DNA from: Leifsonia soli
GTDB taxonomy: Bacteria; Actinomycetota; Actinomycetes; Actinomycetales; Microbacteriaceae
Assembly: GCF_013408745.1 (NCBI RefSeq)
Contig: NZ_JACCBJ010000001.1
Location: forward strand, 186,001 to 250,000
DNA length: 64,000 bases
Direction of reading: 5' to 3'
A program made the position numbers and the translations under genes. Positions 56,611 to 64,000 of the stretch are shown in pieces; the stretch's first letter is position 1; each line of letters begins with the position of its first letter. Under the pieces are notes generated by a model, which was given only the letters and a program-made list of their open reading frames with translations, made no database searches and had not been told where the DNA came from.

Positions 56611-57309
56611 ATGGACGACGACGACGAGAAGCGCGAACGCTGGGAGCGGGCCACCGCCTGGCCGGGCATCACGGCCAGCGCCCTCTTCCTGGTGGCGTAC
56701 TCCTGGAACATCCTGGATGAGACCAAGCCCCAGGCGCTGAAGGTCGCGCTGCTCGCCGTCCTCCTCGTCGTGTGGCTGTTCTTCCTCGTCGACTACGTCG
56801 TCCGCTTCTCGCTCGCACGGCACAAGCTCCATTTCGTCCGGAAGTATCCGATCGACCTGCTCTCGGTGTTCCTCCCGATGACCCGGCCGTTCCGCCTGCT
56901 GACCACGCTGCGGCGCATCCCGGGTCTCCGTGGGAACACGGCGTCCCACCTGCGCCGGCGGGTGCTGATCATCGCGGCGAGCTTCGTGCTGATGTTCCTC
57001 TACGTGATCGCGCTCGCCGAACTGCAGGCGGAGCGGGGCGCGCACGGAGCGAACATCCTCACCTTCGGCGACTCCCTGTGGTGGGCCTGCGTCACCCTGG
57101 CGACCGTCGGCTACGGCGACTACTACCCGGTGACCCTGCAGGGGCGTCTGCTCGCCGTGGTGCTGATGGCCGGCGGCATCGTCATCGTCGGAACCGCCAG
57201 CGCCACGATCGTGAGCTACCTGGCGGATCACACCCAGCACCTCCGTCGTGCCGGGGCGCAGCAGGAGGACGCGGAGCACCCGCACGACGGCAGGAACGAC
57301 CGGGGCTGA
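56611..57309 (+). CDS. potassium channel protein with six helices
   Basis: 232 residues. Four voltage-sensor-like helices (about 20-105), a pore-lining S5 (about 115-138), the selectivity filter TVGYGD (165-170) and S6 are visible, in the layout of small Kv-type prokaryotic channels. The S4 region has few Arg (RPFRLLTTLRRIPGLR), so voltage gating is possible but weakly supported. It passes K+ across the membrane. It starts one base after the SDR stop; the link between the two genes is unknown. Confidence 0.92.
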   Translation: MDDDDEKRERWERATAWPGITASALFLVAYSWNILDETKPQALKVALLAVLLVVWLFFLVDYVVRFSLARHKLHFVRKYPIDLLSVFLPMTRPFRLLTTLRRIPGLRGNTASHLRRRVLIIAASFVLMFLYVIALAELQAERGAHGANILTFGDSLWWACVTLATVGYGDYYPVTLQGRLLAVVLMAGGIVIVGTASATIVSYLADHTQHLRRAGAQQEDAEHPHDGRNDRG

Positions 57310-57330
57310 GCACCCTCTCCCGGCCGGCCG

Positions 57331-58125
57331 TCAGCCCTCGGCGACCGCCACGCACGAGCGCAGCAGCGCGAGGGCCTGCCGGGCGTCCCGCACCGTGAAC
57401 TCCTGGCGCTCGCCCGCCCGGTCGCGCACCGTCCGCTCCAGCAGCTCGGCGTGCTCGGGCCAGCGTTCCGCGGCGAACGTGGCGGCCGCCGTCTTCGAGA
57501 GCACGTCGCCGGTCTCGATCGTGGCGACCAGCCGGATGGGGCCGAGCGCCACCCAGCGCACGGTCTCGGACCGCACCGGGCCGTCGTCGGGCCGGTCGGC
57601 GATCTCCGCCTCGAGGCCGTCGCCGATGCGCTGCCAGTAGTCGAGGAGGTTGTCGCGCGAGAACGACACGATCCCTTGCGCGGTGCGCGGGTGGCGGTCG
57701 GCGACCGGCGACCAGATCACATCGCCGCCGTCGACGATGCCCTGAACGCCCGACTCCAGCTCCCGCCAGGTGATCCAGCTGAGCTGCGCGCCGGCCAGAG
57801 CGGAGACGAGGACGCCCTCGACCACCTGCGGAGCGGTCTGGACCACGTCGGGGCCGCGGGCGATCTCGGACTCGGTCAGGTAGACGCCGTCGATGTGCGG
57901 CTGGGATGCGGCGTGCAGCTCGGCGAGGGCGGGGAGGTCGTCGACCGGGTCGCGGGTGACGATGAAGACCACGTCGATGTCGCTGACCCCGGGATGCCAG
58001 TCCCCGGCGACGGCGGATCCGGTGACGACCGCGCGGCTCACCAGCCCGGGCGCGATGCGTCTCTGCTCCAGCAGGAACGCGGTGAGGGCGTCGGCGACGG
58101 CGGGTGGAAGCTGCTGCTCGGTCAT
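57331..58125 (-). CDS. nucleotidyltransferase-domain protein (aminoglycoside-adenylyltransferase-like)
   Basis: 264 residues. The nucleotidyltransferase signature GSAVAGDWHPGVSDIDVVF (about 36-54, Gly36/Ser37 and Asp49/Asp51) is intact, followed by an alpha-helical region with DLLDYWQRIGDGLEAEI. This resembles AadA/ANT-type enzymes that adenylylate aminoglycosides, but the C-terminal domain is not clearly the antibiotic-binding one. It starts two bases after the MFS stop, so an efflux pump and a nucleotidyltransferase are made together. Resistance is suggested, not shown. Confidence 0.8.
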   Translation of the reverse strand: MTEQQLPPAVADALTAFLLEQRRIAPGLVSRAVVTGSAVAGDWHPGVSDIDVVFIVTRDPVDDLPALAELHAASQPHIDGVYLTESEIARGPDVVQTAPQVVEGVLVSALAGAQLSWITWRELESGVQGIVDGGDVIWSPVADRHPRTAQGIVSFSRDNLLDYWQRIGDGLEAEIADRPDDGPVRSETVRWVALGPIRLVATIETGDVLSKTAAATFAAERWPEHAELLERTVRDRAGERQEFTVRDARQALALLRSCVAVAEG

Positions 58126-58127
58126 GG

Positions 58128-59588
58128 TCACTCCAGGGCGGGTTCCGGATCCGCGAACGCGAGCCGCGGCACGAAGAAGAGCAGCACAGCGGCGACGAGT
58201 GCGCCCAGACCGCAGATGGTCCAGACGAGCATGTAGCCGACGAGGCTGGCGGCCGTGGCCGTCACGGTGGCGGCGCCCGCGAGCAGCACGACGCCGAAGA
58301 CGGCGGACGCGAACGACCCGCCGATGGTCTTGGTGGTGTTCGTCAGGGCGGTCGCGACGCCGGTCTGCCCCCGGGGCGCCGCCGCGGCGGCCGCGGCGGG
58401 GAGCGCGCCGACGAGGGCGCCGGAGCCGATGCCGGCGATCGCCATGTTCGTGAACACCTGCCACGTCTCGAGGTGGAACGGCAGGAACATCAGGTACCCG
58501 ACCGCCACGAGGAAGGCGGCGCCGATCAGGGTCACCCGCGGCGTCAGCCACGACGACACGAGCGGGAACAGCAGCGCCCCCACGATCATCGAGATGAGGT
58601 ACGCGCCGATCAGGATGCTGCGCTGGCCGGCCGAGAGCCCCAGACCGTAGCCGTTGGCCGGGTCGGTGCCTGCGTAGGTGCTGAGCGGCGCCTGCGCGCC
58701 GAGCAGGCTGATCCCGATCAGACCGGCCGTGAGCTGCACCGGCCACATGGTGGGGCGGCGGAGCACACGGAGGTCGATGGCGGGATCGGCCTGGCGCAGC
58801 TCCCAGCGGCCGAACGGCACGAAGGCAAGCACCCCGACCGCGATCAGCACCCACACCCACCACGTGCCGACCCCGTTGAGCCGGAGGAACGTCAGGCCCG
58901 ATGTGATGAGCAGCAGCCCGAGCGCCAGCAGCGTGAACCCGACGCCGTCGAGGCTGCGGCCGGGGACCGGTTCGGACTCGGGCACGCCGAACAGGATCGC
59001 GAAGAACACGAGCGTGACCGCGACGGCCGGCACCATCAGCGTGAGCGCGACACTCCCGCCGAGCGCCTCGAAGAGCAGTCCGGCGCCGATCGCGCCCACG
59101 ATCGCCCCGGCCTCCAGGGCGACGACGAGCAGACCGGCGGCGCGCCGGGTTCCCGATGCGGCCGTCCCCGTGCGGCGTCCGCGATCGAAGATGAGCGCGA
59201 CCTCCAGGGGAAGCCACACCACGTAGAACCCCTGCAGCGCGAACGCCAGCAGGTAGGTCGTGAAGTCGCCGGCGAAGGCGAGCCACCAGGTCGACAGCGC
59301 GGTGAGGGCGGTGGCGATGAGCAGGATGCGCTTGTGGCCGAACATGTCGCCGAGCTTCGCCAGCACGGGGACGACCAGGGCGGAGACGAGCAGCTGGGCG
59401 GCCTCGAACCAGTTGTAGTCGGCGTCGTGGATGCCGAGGTGCTTCACGATGTCGGAGATCAGCGGGACGTAGTAGCCCTGCAGGATGCCGCTGGTCAGCT
59501 CCACCAGGGCGAGCCAGCCGATCAGCCCCGCCGTGGTGCCGATGACGACCGCCGCCCGGCGTTGGGCCGACGTCTTCTCCGAAGTCAT
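58128..59588 (-). CDS. MFS transporter (14-helix efflux type)
   Basis: 486 residues. Motif A (LAKLGDMFGHKRILL) and about 14 hydrophobic segments place it with DHA2-like efflux pumps. The first helix opens VVIGTTAGLIGWLALVELTSGILQGYY, without the LDxTIVNVALP motif of classical drug exporters. It is followed by a nucleotidyltransferase gene two bases downstream. It is divergent from the PRT gene across 42 bases. Substrate unknown. Confidence 0.88.
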   Translation of the reverse strand: MTSEKTSAQRRAAVVIGTTAGLIGWLALVELTSGILQGYYVPLISDIVKHLGIHDADYNWFEAAQLLVSALVVPVLAKLGDMFGHKRILLIATALTALSTWWLAFAGDFTTYLLAFALQGFYVVWLPLEVALIFDRGRRTGTAASGTRRAAGLLVVALEAGAIVGAIGAGLLFEALGGSVALTLMVPAVAVTLVFFAILFGVPESEPVPGRSLDGVGFTLLALGLLLITSGLTFLRLNGVGTWWVWVLIAVGVLAFVPFGRWELRQADPAIDLRVLRRPTMWPVQLTAGLIGISLLGAQAPLSTYAGTDPANGYGLGLSAGQRSILIGAYLISMIVGALLFPLVSSWLTPRVTLIGAAFLVAVGYLMFLPFHLETWQVFTNMAIAGIGSGALVGALPAAAAAAAPRGQTGVATALTNTTKTIGGSFASAVFGVVLLAGAATVTATAASLVGYMLVWTICGLGALVAAVLLFFVPRLAFADPEPALE

Positions 59589-59618
59589 GCGCGGATGCTA
59601 ACACCCGGGCGGCCCCGG

Positions 59619-59624
59619 TACGGT
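59619..59624 (+). promoter_or_regulatory. -10 element (TACGGT) of the phosphoribosyltransferase gene
   Basis: TACGGT ends six bases before the ATG; no Shine-Dalgarno sequence is present. Leaderless start likely. Confidence 0.45.
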
Positions 59625-59630
59625 AGAGCA

Positions 59631-60152
59631 ATGGCCAGCGAACTCGACGATTCCGGTGCAGACGTCCTTCAGGAGGCGGAACGGGAGGTCCTCGGCTGGT
59701 TGGAGTTCGGCGAGGCATCGCGTCATCTGGCCGGCGAGGTCGTCGAGTCCGGGTTCGAGCCGGACATGGTGGTCGCGATCGCGCGAGGCGGACTGCTGCT
59801 CGCCGGAGCCATCTCCTACGCGCTCGGCATCAAGGCGTGCGGCGCGCTGAACGTCGAGTTCTACACGGGTGTCGATACGCGGCTCCCGGAGCCCGTCGTC
59901 CTCCCGCCGATGCTCGACTCGGCAGCGCTCCAGTCCAAGCGCGTCCTGCTCGTCGACGACGTGTCCGATTCGGGCCGGACCCTGGCGATGGTCGTCGACC
60001 TGATCGCCGCCTCCGGCGCCGACGTCCGCACGGTGTGCCTCTACTCCAAGCCGCGGACCGTGCTGGAGCCCGACTTCGTCTGGCGCCGCACCGATCGCTG
60101 GATCACGTTCCCGTGGTCGGCCCTTCCGCCCGTGACGGCCGCGACCCACTGA
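59631..60152 (+). CDS. type I phosphoribosyltransferase
   Basis: 173 residues. The PRPP-binding loop is [14 protein letters not shown] (about 106-119) and the hydrophobic start [20 protein letters not shown] is the PP-loop region. The pattern matches xanthine/hypoxanthine-type PRTs in actinobacteria (purine salvage), though it could be a different base. The end lies eight bases before ung, so the two are probably co-transcribed. Confidence 0.88.
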   Translation: MASELDDSGADVLQEAEREVLGWLEFGEASRHLAGEVVESGFEPDMVVAIARGGLLLAGAISYALGIKACGALNVEFYTGVDTRLPEPVVLPPMLDSAALQSKRVLLVDDVSDSGRTLAMVVDLIAASGADVRTVCLYSKPRTVLEPDFVWRRTDRWITFPWSALPPVTAATH

Positions 60153-60160
60153 GCGGCACC

Positions 60161-60853
60161 GTGCCGAAGACGCTGGCGGAGCTCGCCGCCGACGGTTCGA
60201 TGGATCCGGGGTGGGCGACCGCCCTCGAGCCCGTCGCCGACCGGATCGCCGCGATGGGGGAGTTCCTGCGCGCCGAGGTCGCCGCGGGGCGGCACTATCT
60301 GCCCGCCGGCGACGCCGTCCTCCGGGCGTTCCGGGCTCCACTCGCCGATGTCCGCGTGCTGATCGTCGGCCAAGACCCGTACCCGACGCCCGGGCATCCG
60401 ATCGGGCTCTCCTTCGCCGTCGAGCGGCACGTGCGGCCCCTCCCGCGCAGCCTGCAGAACATCTACCGGGAGCTGCGCGACGATCTGGGCATCACGCCGC
60501 CCCCGCACGGCGACCTGAGCGCGTGGTCCGACCACGGGGTCATGCTGCTCAACCGGGTGCTCACGGTCCGCCCGGGGGAGCCGGCGTCGCACCGCGGACA
60601 GGGCTGGGAAGCCGTCACCGAGCACGCCATCCGCTCGCTCGTCGCGCGCGGCCGCCCGTTCGTGTCGATCCTGTGGGGGAGGGATGCTGCGACCCTCCGG
60701 CCGCTCCTCGACGGCAACCCCGCGATCGAGTCGGCGCACCCGAGCCCTCTGTCGGCGTCACGCGGCTTCTTCGGTTCGAAGCCGTTCTCGCGAGCCAACG
60801 CGCTGCTCGCCGAGCGCGGCGGGAAACCGGTCGATTGGTCGCTCGAACCGTAA
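60161..60853 (+). CDS. ung: uracil-DNA glycosylase
   Basis: 230 residues from GTG ([15 protein letters not shown]). Catalytic motif [11 protein letters not shown] has Asp72; the usual His after Tyr is Pro here, the form found in other actinobacteria. The leucine-intercalation motif [21 protein letters not shown] is intact. It removes uracil from DNA to begin base-excision repair. It begins eight bases after the PRT stop with a weak GAGCGG site, so translational coupling may help. A 7-bp hairpin follows the stop. Confidence 0.95.
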   Translation: MPKTLAELAADGSMDPGWATALEPVADRIAAMGEFLRAEVAAGRHYLPAGDAVLRAFRAPLADVRVLIVGQDPYPTPGHPIGLSFAVERHVRPLPRSLQNIYRELRDDLGITPPPHGDLSAWSDHGVMLLNRVLTVRPGEPASHRGQGWEAVTEHAIRSLVARGRPFVSILWGRDAATLRPLLDGNPAIESAHPSPLSASRGFFGSKPFSRANALLAERGGKPVDWSLEP

Positions 60854-60855
60854 CG

Positions 60856-60872
60856 CGCCCGCAATGCGGGCG
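60856..60872 (+). terminator. short hairpin after ung
   Basis: CGCCCGC and GCGGGCG pair around a 3-base loop, three bases after the ung stop and just upstream of the next promoter. Weak terminator candidate. Confidence 0.45.
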
Positions 60873-60875
60873 ACG

Positions 60876-60881
60876 TAGGCT
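60876..60881 (+). promoter_or_regulatory. -10 element (TAGGCT) of the GNAT gene
   Basis: TAGGCT ends six bases before the GTG. Leaderless start likely. Confidence 0.5.
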
Positions 60882-60887
60882 GGACGG

Positions 60888-61466
60888 GTGCTGGAAGAGG
60901 AATACCAGGAGCGTCGGGTGCTGCCGCGGCACCTGCGCAAGCCGCCGCCCGCCGAGGCGCCGTTCGAGTACGCGATCCGCGAGGCGCGACCGGAGGACCT
61001 CCCGCACATCCGGGAGATCTACAACCACTACGTCGCCAACAGCACCGTCACCTTCGACGAGGATGCGATGACGCTGCGGGAGTGGAAGAGCAAATACGCG
61101 TACCTGACGAAGCTCGGGATGCCGTTCATCGTCGCGGAGTCGCCGACGGGGCAGATCCTCGGGTACGCGCTCGTGCAGCCGTGGAAGCAGAAGCGCGCGT
61201 ACCGGTTCACGGTCGAGAACTCGATCTACCTGGGTGCCGCGTCCACCGGCAAGGGGCTTGGGCCGGTGCTGATGCAGGAGCTGATCGACCGGTCGAAGGC
61301 GGCCGGCCTCAAGGAGATCATCGCCGTCATCGCCGACAAGGGCGCGGAGGCGTCGATCCGGATGCACGAGAACTTCGGCTTCACCGAGATCGGCCGCATG
61401 GGCCGCGTCGGCTACAAGTTCGACCGCTGGCTCGGCACCGTGCTGATGCAGAAGTCGCTCAAGTGA
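60888..61466 (+). CDS. GNAT acetyltransferase, phosphinothricin-acetyltransferase-like
   Basis: 192 residues from GTG. The 25-residue head is basic and precedes a complete GNAT fold. The region IREIYNHYVANSTVTFDE and the acetyl-CoA loop GAASTGKGLGPVLMQELID (the usual R/QxxGxG/A) resemble phosphinothricin/methionine sulfoximine acetyltransferases (PAT/Bar/MnaT). These enzymes detoxify glutamine-synthetase inhibitors or acetylate amino-acid analogues. The head of about 25 residues is an addition that most family members lack. Confidence 0.88.
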   Translation: MLEEEYQERRVLPRHLRKPPPAEAPFEYAIREARPEDLPHIREIYNHYVANSTVTFDEDAMTLREWKSKYAYLTKLGMPFIVAESPTGQILGYALVQPWKQKRAYRFTVENSIYLGAASTGKGLGPVLMQELIDRSKAAGLKEIIAVIADKGAEASIRMHENFGFTEIGRMGRVGYKFDRWLGTVLMQKSLK

Positions 61467-61490
61467 CGCGTGGTGGCGGCTGTGCGGCGC

Positions 61491-61496
61491 TAGGCT
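61491..61496 (+). promoter_or_regulatory. -10 element (TAGGCT) of the EXPERA-domain gene
   Basis: TAGGCT ends seven bases before the GTG, with CGCCCTC between, so no ribosome-binding site fits. Leaderless start likely. Confidence 0.5.
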
Positions 61497-61503
61497 CGCC
61501 CTC

Positions 61504-62058
61504 GTGACCACCGTCAATCCCGAGACCGCCACCGGGACGGCTCAGGCCCCCTCCGCGGCGACGCCCGTGAATCTGCCCCTGCGCAAGCGGCCCTTCGACA
61601 TCTTCTTCATCGTGATGTTCTCGCTGTTCATCGTGACGTGCATCATCAGCGATGCGATCCCCACGCTGGGGATCCCGCAGACGGCGACGACGACGAACAT
61701 CCTGGCGCAGTGGAACTACACGTACTCGTCGCAGTACGACCCGCTCTACATGCAGGAGCCGCTGTGGCTGCGGTTCATCACCGGCACCAGCGCCTTCGTC
61801 TACCTGCCGTTCTACGTGCTGCTCGTGATCTGCCTGGTGAAGGGGTTCAACTGGATCCAGCTGTTCGCCGTGATCTACGCCACGATGATCATCAGCCTCA
61901 CGGCGATCCCGATCTTCGGCGTCGAGTTCTTCGGTCCGGTGGGGCAGCGCACGCCCAACCCGGTCGTCTTCCTGCTCTACAACGGGCCGTACGTGCTGGT
62001 GCCGTTGCTGCTGCTCATCCGGATGCGCAAGCCGCTGCCGTTCACGAGGAGGTTCTGA
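61504..62058 (+). CDS. EXPERA-domain membrane protein (TMEM97/emopamil-binding-like)
   Basis: 184 residues from GTG. After a 25-residue polar head there are four hydrophobic segments: FDIFFIVMFSLFIVTCIISD, SAFVYLPFYVLLVICLVKGF, LFAVIYATMIISLTAIPIF and YVLVPLLLLIRM. The order, the YDPLYMQEPLWLRF loop and the final YNGPYVLVPLLLL match the four-helix EXPERA domain of TMEM97 (sigma-2 receptor) and emopamil-binding proteins, better known from eukaryotes as sterol isomerases or binders. The bacterial role is unknown. It runs one base into the next small gene. Confidence 0.75.
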   Translation: MTTVNPETATGTAQAPSAATPVNLPLRKRPFDIFFIVMFSLFIVTCIISDAIPTLGIPQTATTTNILAQWNYTYSSQYDPLYMQEPLWLRFITGTSAFVYLPFYVLLVICLVKGFNWIQLFAVIYATMIISLTAIPIFGVEFFGPVGQRTPNPVVFLLYNGPYVLVPLLLLIRMRKPLPFTRRF

Positions 62059-62288
62059 TGCCCCTGCTGGAAGACCTGACCGTCTACGAAGACGGCGACC
62101 GGTACGACGTCTACGACCACTCGTTCCCGGATGAGGACGCCGAGCTCGGCCGCGGCCGGCTGCTCGGCGCGGTGACCGTCACGCCGGAGGGGGAGTACGT
62201 GCCGACCGGCGAAGGTGCGCGCTACGAGTACATCGCCCCGGCCCGGACCCTGGACGAGGCTCTCGGGGCCTTCGTCGGCTCCGCCTGA
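62058..62288 (+). CDS. small acidic protein of unknown function
   Basis: 76 residues overlapping the upstream stop by one base (TGATG) behind a strong GGAGG site, so it is translated together with the EXPERA protein. It is rich in Asp, Glu and Tyr (MPLLEDLTVYEDGDRYDVYDHSFPDEDAEL) and has no membrane segment. I do not recognise the family. A role beside the EXPERA protein is inference. Confidence 0.75.
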   Translation: MPLLEDLTVYEDGDRYDVYDHSFPDEDAELGRGRLLGAVTVTPEGEYVPTGEGARYEYIAPARTLDEALGAFVGSA

Positions 62289-62295
62289 CGCGCCG

Positions 62296-62631
62296 TCAGG
62301 CCGGGTGCTTCGCGCCCAGCTCCAGCAGGCCGACGCCGCCGATCACGAGCACGAGCCCGGCGATCTGCACCCAGGTGAGCGACTCCTTGAAGAACACCCA
62401 GGAGATGATCGCGATCGCCGCGACGCCGACGGCCGACCAGATCGCGTAGGCGATCCCCAGCGGCACGCCGCGGCCGAGCGCCAGCGAGAGCGCGAAGAAC
62501 GACGCGACGTACCCGACGACCACGATGACGAACGCCCACCACTTGGGGTTGTCGCCGGAGGTGAACTTCAGGAAGGTCGTCGCGACGACCTCGGTCGCGA
62601 TGGCGACGGCGAGAAACAGGTAGCCCAGCAC
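62296..62631 (-). CDS. small multidrug-resistance (SMR) efflux protein
   Basis: 111 residues and four helices; the essential Glu14 is in VLGYLFLAVAIATEVVATTFLKFT. SMR proteins export quaternary cations or guanidinium as antiparallel dimers. The GTG start matches the family length; a longer frame upstream is open but unlikely. TAGCGT ends seven bases upstream of the GTG, so it is leaderless. Confidence 0.92.
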   Translation of the reverse strand: MLGYLFLAVAIATEVVATTFLKFTSGDNPKWWAFVIVVVGYVASFFALSLALGRGVPLGIAYAIWSAVGVAAIAIISWVFFKESLTWVQIAGLVLVIGGVGLLELGAKHPA

Positions 62632-62638
62632 GGAACAC

Positions 62639-62644
62639 ACGCTA
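62639..62644 (-). promoter_or_regulatory. -10 element (TAGCGT) of the SMR gene
   Basis: TAGCGT on the minus strand ends seven bases before the GTG with no Shine-Dalgarno sequence; it marks a leaderless start and so supports the shorter protein. Confidence 0.5.
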
Positions 62645-62790
62645 GCGAACGACAAAGCGCTCTCTGGCATCCCGCTATGAGTTCACCGCACGTTCTGTCG
62701 CGCGTCGCCGCAGCGGCTTAGCCTGACGGCGACGACATCGTCGGACGGCGTGGAGACCGCGCCGGCCGAGTGAGGCCGATGGCATGAAAC

Positions 62791-62821
62791 CGTGGCCGGG
62801 AGCGCGAGACTCCCGGCCACG
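62791..62821 (-). terminator. 12-bp hairpin after the ABC-2 operon
   Basis: Arms 62791-62802 and 62810-62821 are perfectly complementary around a 7-base loop, 41 bases beyond the permease stop. Likely its terminator. Confidence 0.7.
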
Positions 62822-62861
62822 TCCATGTCCGGCGCCGGAACCCTCAGCTGCGCCGGACCCC

Positions 62862-63635
62862 TCAGCTGCGCGGGGTCGCCCGGCCCAGCACCGCGTACCC
62901 GGCGACAGCGGCGAGGGCGGTCGGCAGCAGCAGCCACGCCGTCACGCCGATCGGCCCGTTCGCGGCGAACCAGTCGCCGACCGCCGGCCAGCTCTGCGTG
63001 AATGTGATCAGCGCGATCGCGCCGACGACCAGGAGGGCAAACGCCGCTCCGGCCGCGAGGATGCCGTTCATCCGCCACCGCATGAAGAGCGCGGCGGAGA
63101 ACGCACCGACGGCGAAGAAGAACAGCATGGCGGCGAACACGGTGAACAGGCGCCCGCCCAGGCTCTCCCCGGAGAAGTACACCGACGTGAACAGATGGCC
63201 GCCGAGGCCCCAGCCGTTCGTCCACTCCTCGATGGCCGAGAGCAGAGTGAAGCCGACGGCGTATCCGGCAGCGAGAAGCAGGAAGGTCAGCCCGGAGCCG
63301 AGCGCGAAGTCGCGTCGGGTGCTGCTGTAACCGAGCGCGAAGGGGAACGTCGCCGAGATCACCTGGATGCCCACCACCAGCATGTAGACGAAGATGTAGA
63401 ACGCGCCGCCGCTCCACTGCGTGCCGTCCATGGCGTCGGCGCGGTCGGCGGGGGCGGTGGCGGCCCAGATGATCCACCAGATCAGCCAGTTCACCACCCC
63501 GATGAAGAACATGATCATGGCCGGGATCCAGATCACCGTCCACTTGTTGACGAGGTTGAGGCGGACGACGCGCCAGATGCGGCGCCCCGCCGGGGGCGCG
63601 GCGATCAGCGCGGGGGCCGGGGTCGCGGTGGTCAT
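62862..63635 (-). CDS. ABC-2-type exporter permease
   Basis: 257 residues with about six helices (first near residues 37-60: VIWIPAMIMFFIGVVNWLIWWIIW). The layout matches ABC-2 exporters of lipids or antibiotics, partnered with the ATPase encoded just upstream, whose stop overlaps its start by four bases (ATGA). The last 11 bases of the gene are copied 18 bases downstream. Substrate unknown. Confidence 0.85.
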   Translation of the reverse strand: MTTATPAPALIAAPPAGRRIWRVVRLNLVNKWTVIWIPAMIMFFIGVVNWLIWWIIWAATAPADRADAMDGTQWSGGAFYIFVYMLVVGIQVISATFPFALGYSSTRRDFALGSGLTFLLLAAGYAVGFTLLSAIEEWTNGWGLGGHLFTSVYFSGESLGGRLFTVFAAMLFFFAVGAFSAALFMRWRMNGILAAGAAFALLVVGAIALITFTQSWPAVGDWFAANGPIGVTAWLLLPTALAAVAGYAVLGRATPRS

Positions 63636-64000
63636 GCGGTCTGCTCGATTCCTGTGTCACGGACGTCCGTCCTGCGGACGATCAACTGCTGGAGGGACAC
63701 CGGCGCGAGCTCGAGGCCCGCCGCCGCTGCCTGGGAACGCTCGGAGGCGCTGAGGCCGGCGACCGTCACGGAGGCGAGGCCTCCGATGCCGTCGCGATGC
63801 AGCACGTCCCGTGCGTGCACGAACTCGTCGACGGCCTCGCGCGGGCCCACGACCGTGGTGGCGGAGGTGCGTAGCGTCTCGGCGTCCTCATCCATCAGGA
63901 TGCGGCCCTGGTCGATGACGATGACGTGCTCGAGGAGGTTCGCCACCTCGTCGATCAGGTGCGTCGACAGCACCACCGTGCGCGGGTGCTCGGAGAAGTC
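63632..64000 (-). CDS. ABC exporter ATP-binding protein (C-terminal part; cut by window edge)
   Basis: The 5' end lies beyond the window. The visible 122 residues start just before the H loop (VVLSTHLIDEVANLLEHVIVIDQGRILMDE), with the conserved His after Thr, then a C-terminal domain that is typical of ABC-2 exporter ATPases. The stop overlaps the permease start, so they form one transporter. Walker A, Q loop and signature are out of view. Confidence 0.85.
   Translation of the reverse strand, partial: DFSEHPRTVVLSTHLIDEVANLLEHVIVIDQGRILMDEDAETLRTSATTVVGPREAVDEFVHARDVLHRDGIGGLASVTVAGLSASERSQAAAAGLELAPVSLQQLIVRRTDVRDTGIEQTA

Noticed and set aside
59619..60853. PRT and ung as one fused gene through an open frame.
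   Set aside because: The PRT stop is clear and ung lies in another frame with its own GTG; they are separate.

Overview
The window is 64 kb of very GC-rich DNA, packed almost wall to wall with 64 recognisable protein-coding genes (two cut by the window edges). I found no tRNA, rRNA, insertion sequence, prophage or CRISPR array. The gene content is that of a high-GC Gram-positive actinobacterium: mtrA-mtrB-lpqB, whiB1, pdtaS, sigR-rsrA, an Rv3235-type protein next to secA, the fused 2-oxoglutarate decarboxylase/dehydrogenase Kgd, and a GuaB1-type IMPDH relative. The order MoxR/DUF58 cluster - mtrAB-lpqB - comF - hpf - secA, and the overall style, suggest Microbacteriaceae (Leifsonia-like). The family placement is inference; no 16S gene is present.

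Layout. 1-8.3 kb: end of a GNAT gene, a cyclase-family gene, then a cell-envelope cluster (RDD, SpoIIM, DUF58, MoxR, DUF4350, DUF4129, GDPD-type membrane protein). 8.5-17.2 kb: the MtrAB-LpqB envelope-stress system, ComF, long-form HPF and SecA. 17.3-19.9 kb: Rv3235-like protein, PdtaS sensor kinase, WhiB1. 20.1-26.4 kb: a membrane protein, a DUF1684 protein and a five-gene oligopeptide-type ABC importer. 26.4-30.3 kb: Bcp, RsgA and AroA read leftward, divergent from sigR-rsrA (thiol stress). 30.3-30.6 kb: a 300-bp non-coding block of nested tandem repeats that includes a copy of the rsrA 3' end. 30.6-38 kb: double-VOC protein, formylglycine-generating enzyme, Kgd, GuaB1. 38-44 kb: a DHA2 efflux pump with its TetR regulator and two matching operators, a lower-GC NYN-domain gene behind a terminator-like leader, two CNNM-type proteins, a VOC protein. 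44-50 kb: old yellow enzyme, HAD phosphatase, NAD(P)HX dehydratase, GT87-like protein, thiamine-binding-fold protein, MFS. 50-53 kb: a three-gene two-component operon whose middle gene looks like a degenerate kinase. 53-56 kb: metX and metY. 56-64 kb: SDR, K+ channel, nucleotidyltransferase + MFS, phosphoribosyltransferase + ung, GNAT, an EXPERA-domain protein with a small acidic partner, SMR pump, and an ABC-2 exporter running off the end.

Two themes recur. First, many genes start 6-8 nt after a TANNNT -10 element with no Shine-Dalgarno sequence, so leaderless transcription appears common here. Second, intergenic spaces carry structured repeats: two long perfect palindromes of one sequence family with compensatory changes (near 37.96 kb and 54.33 kb), the rsrA-tail array, a pair of 14-bp repeats 40 bp apart near 48.55 kb, and look-alike hairpins on both sides of secA. 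These extragenic elements, the two-start sigR arrangement, the NYN leader and the kinase/pseudokinase operon are the parts most worth a second look.
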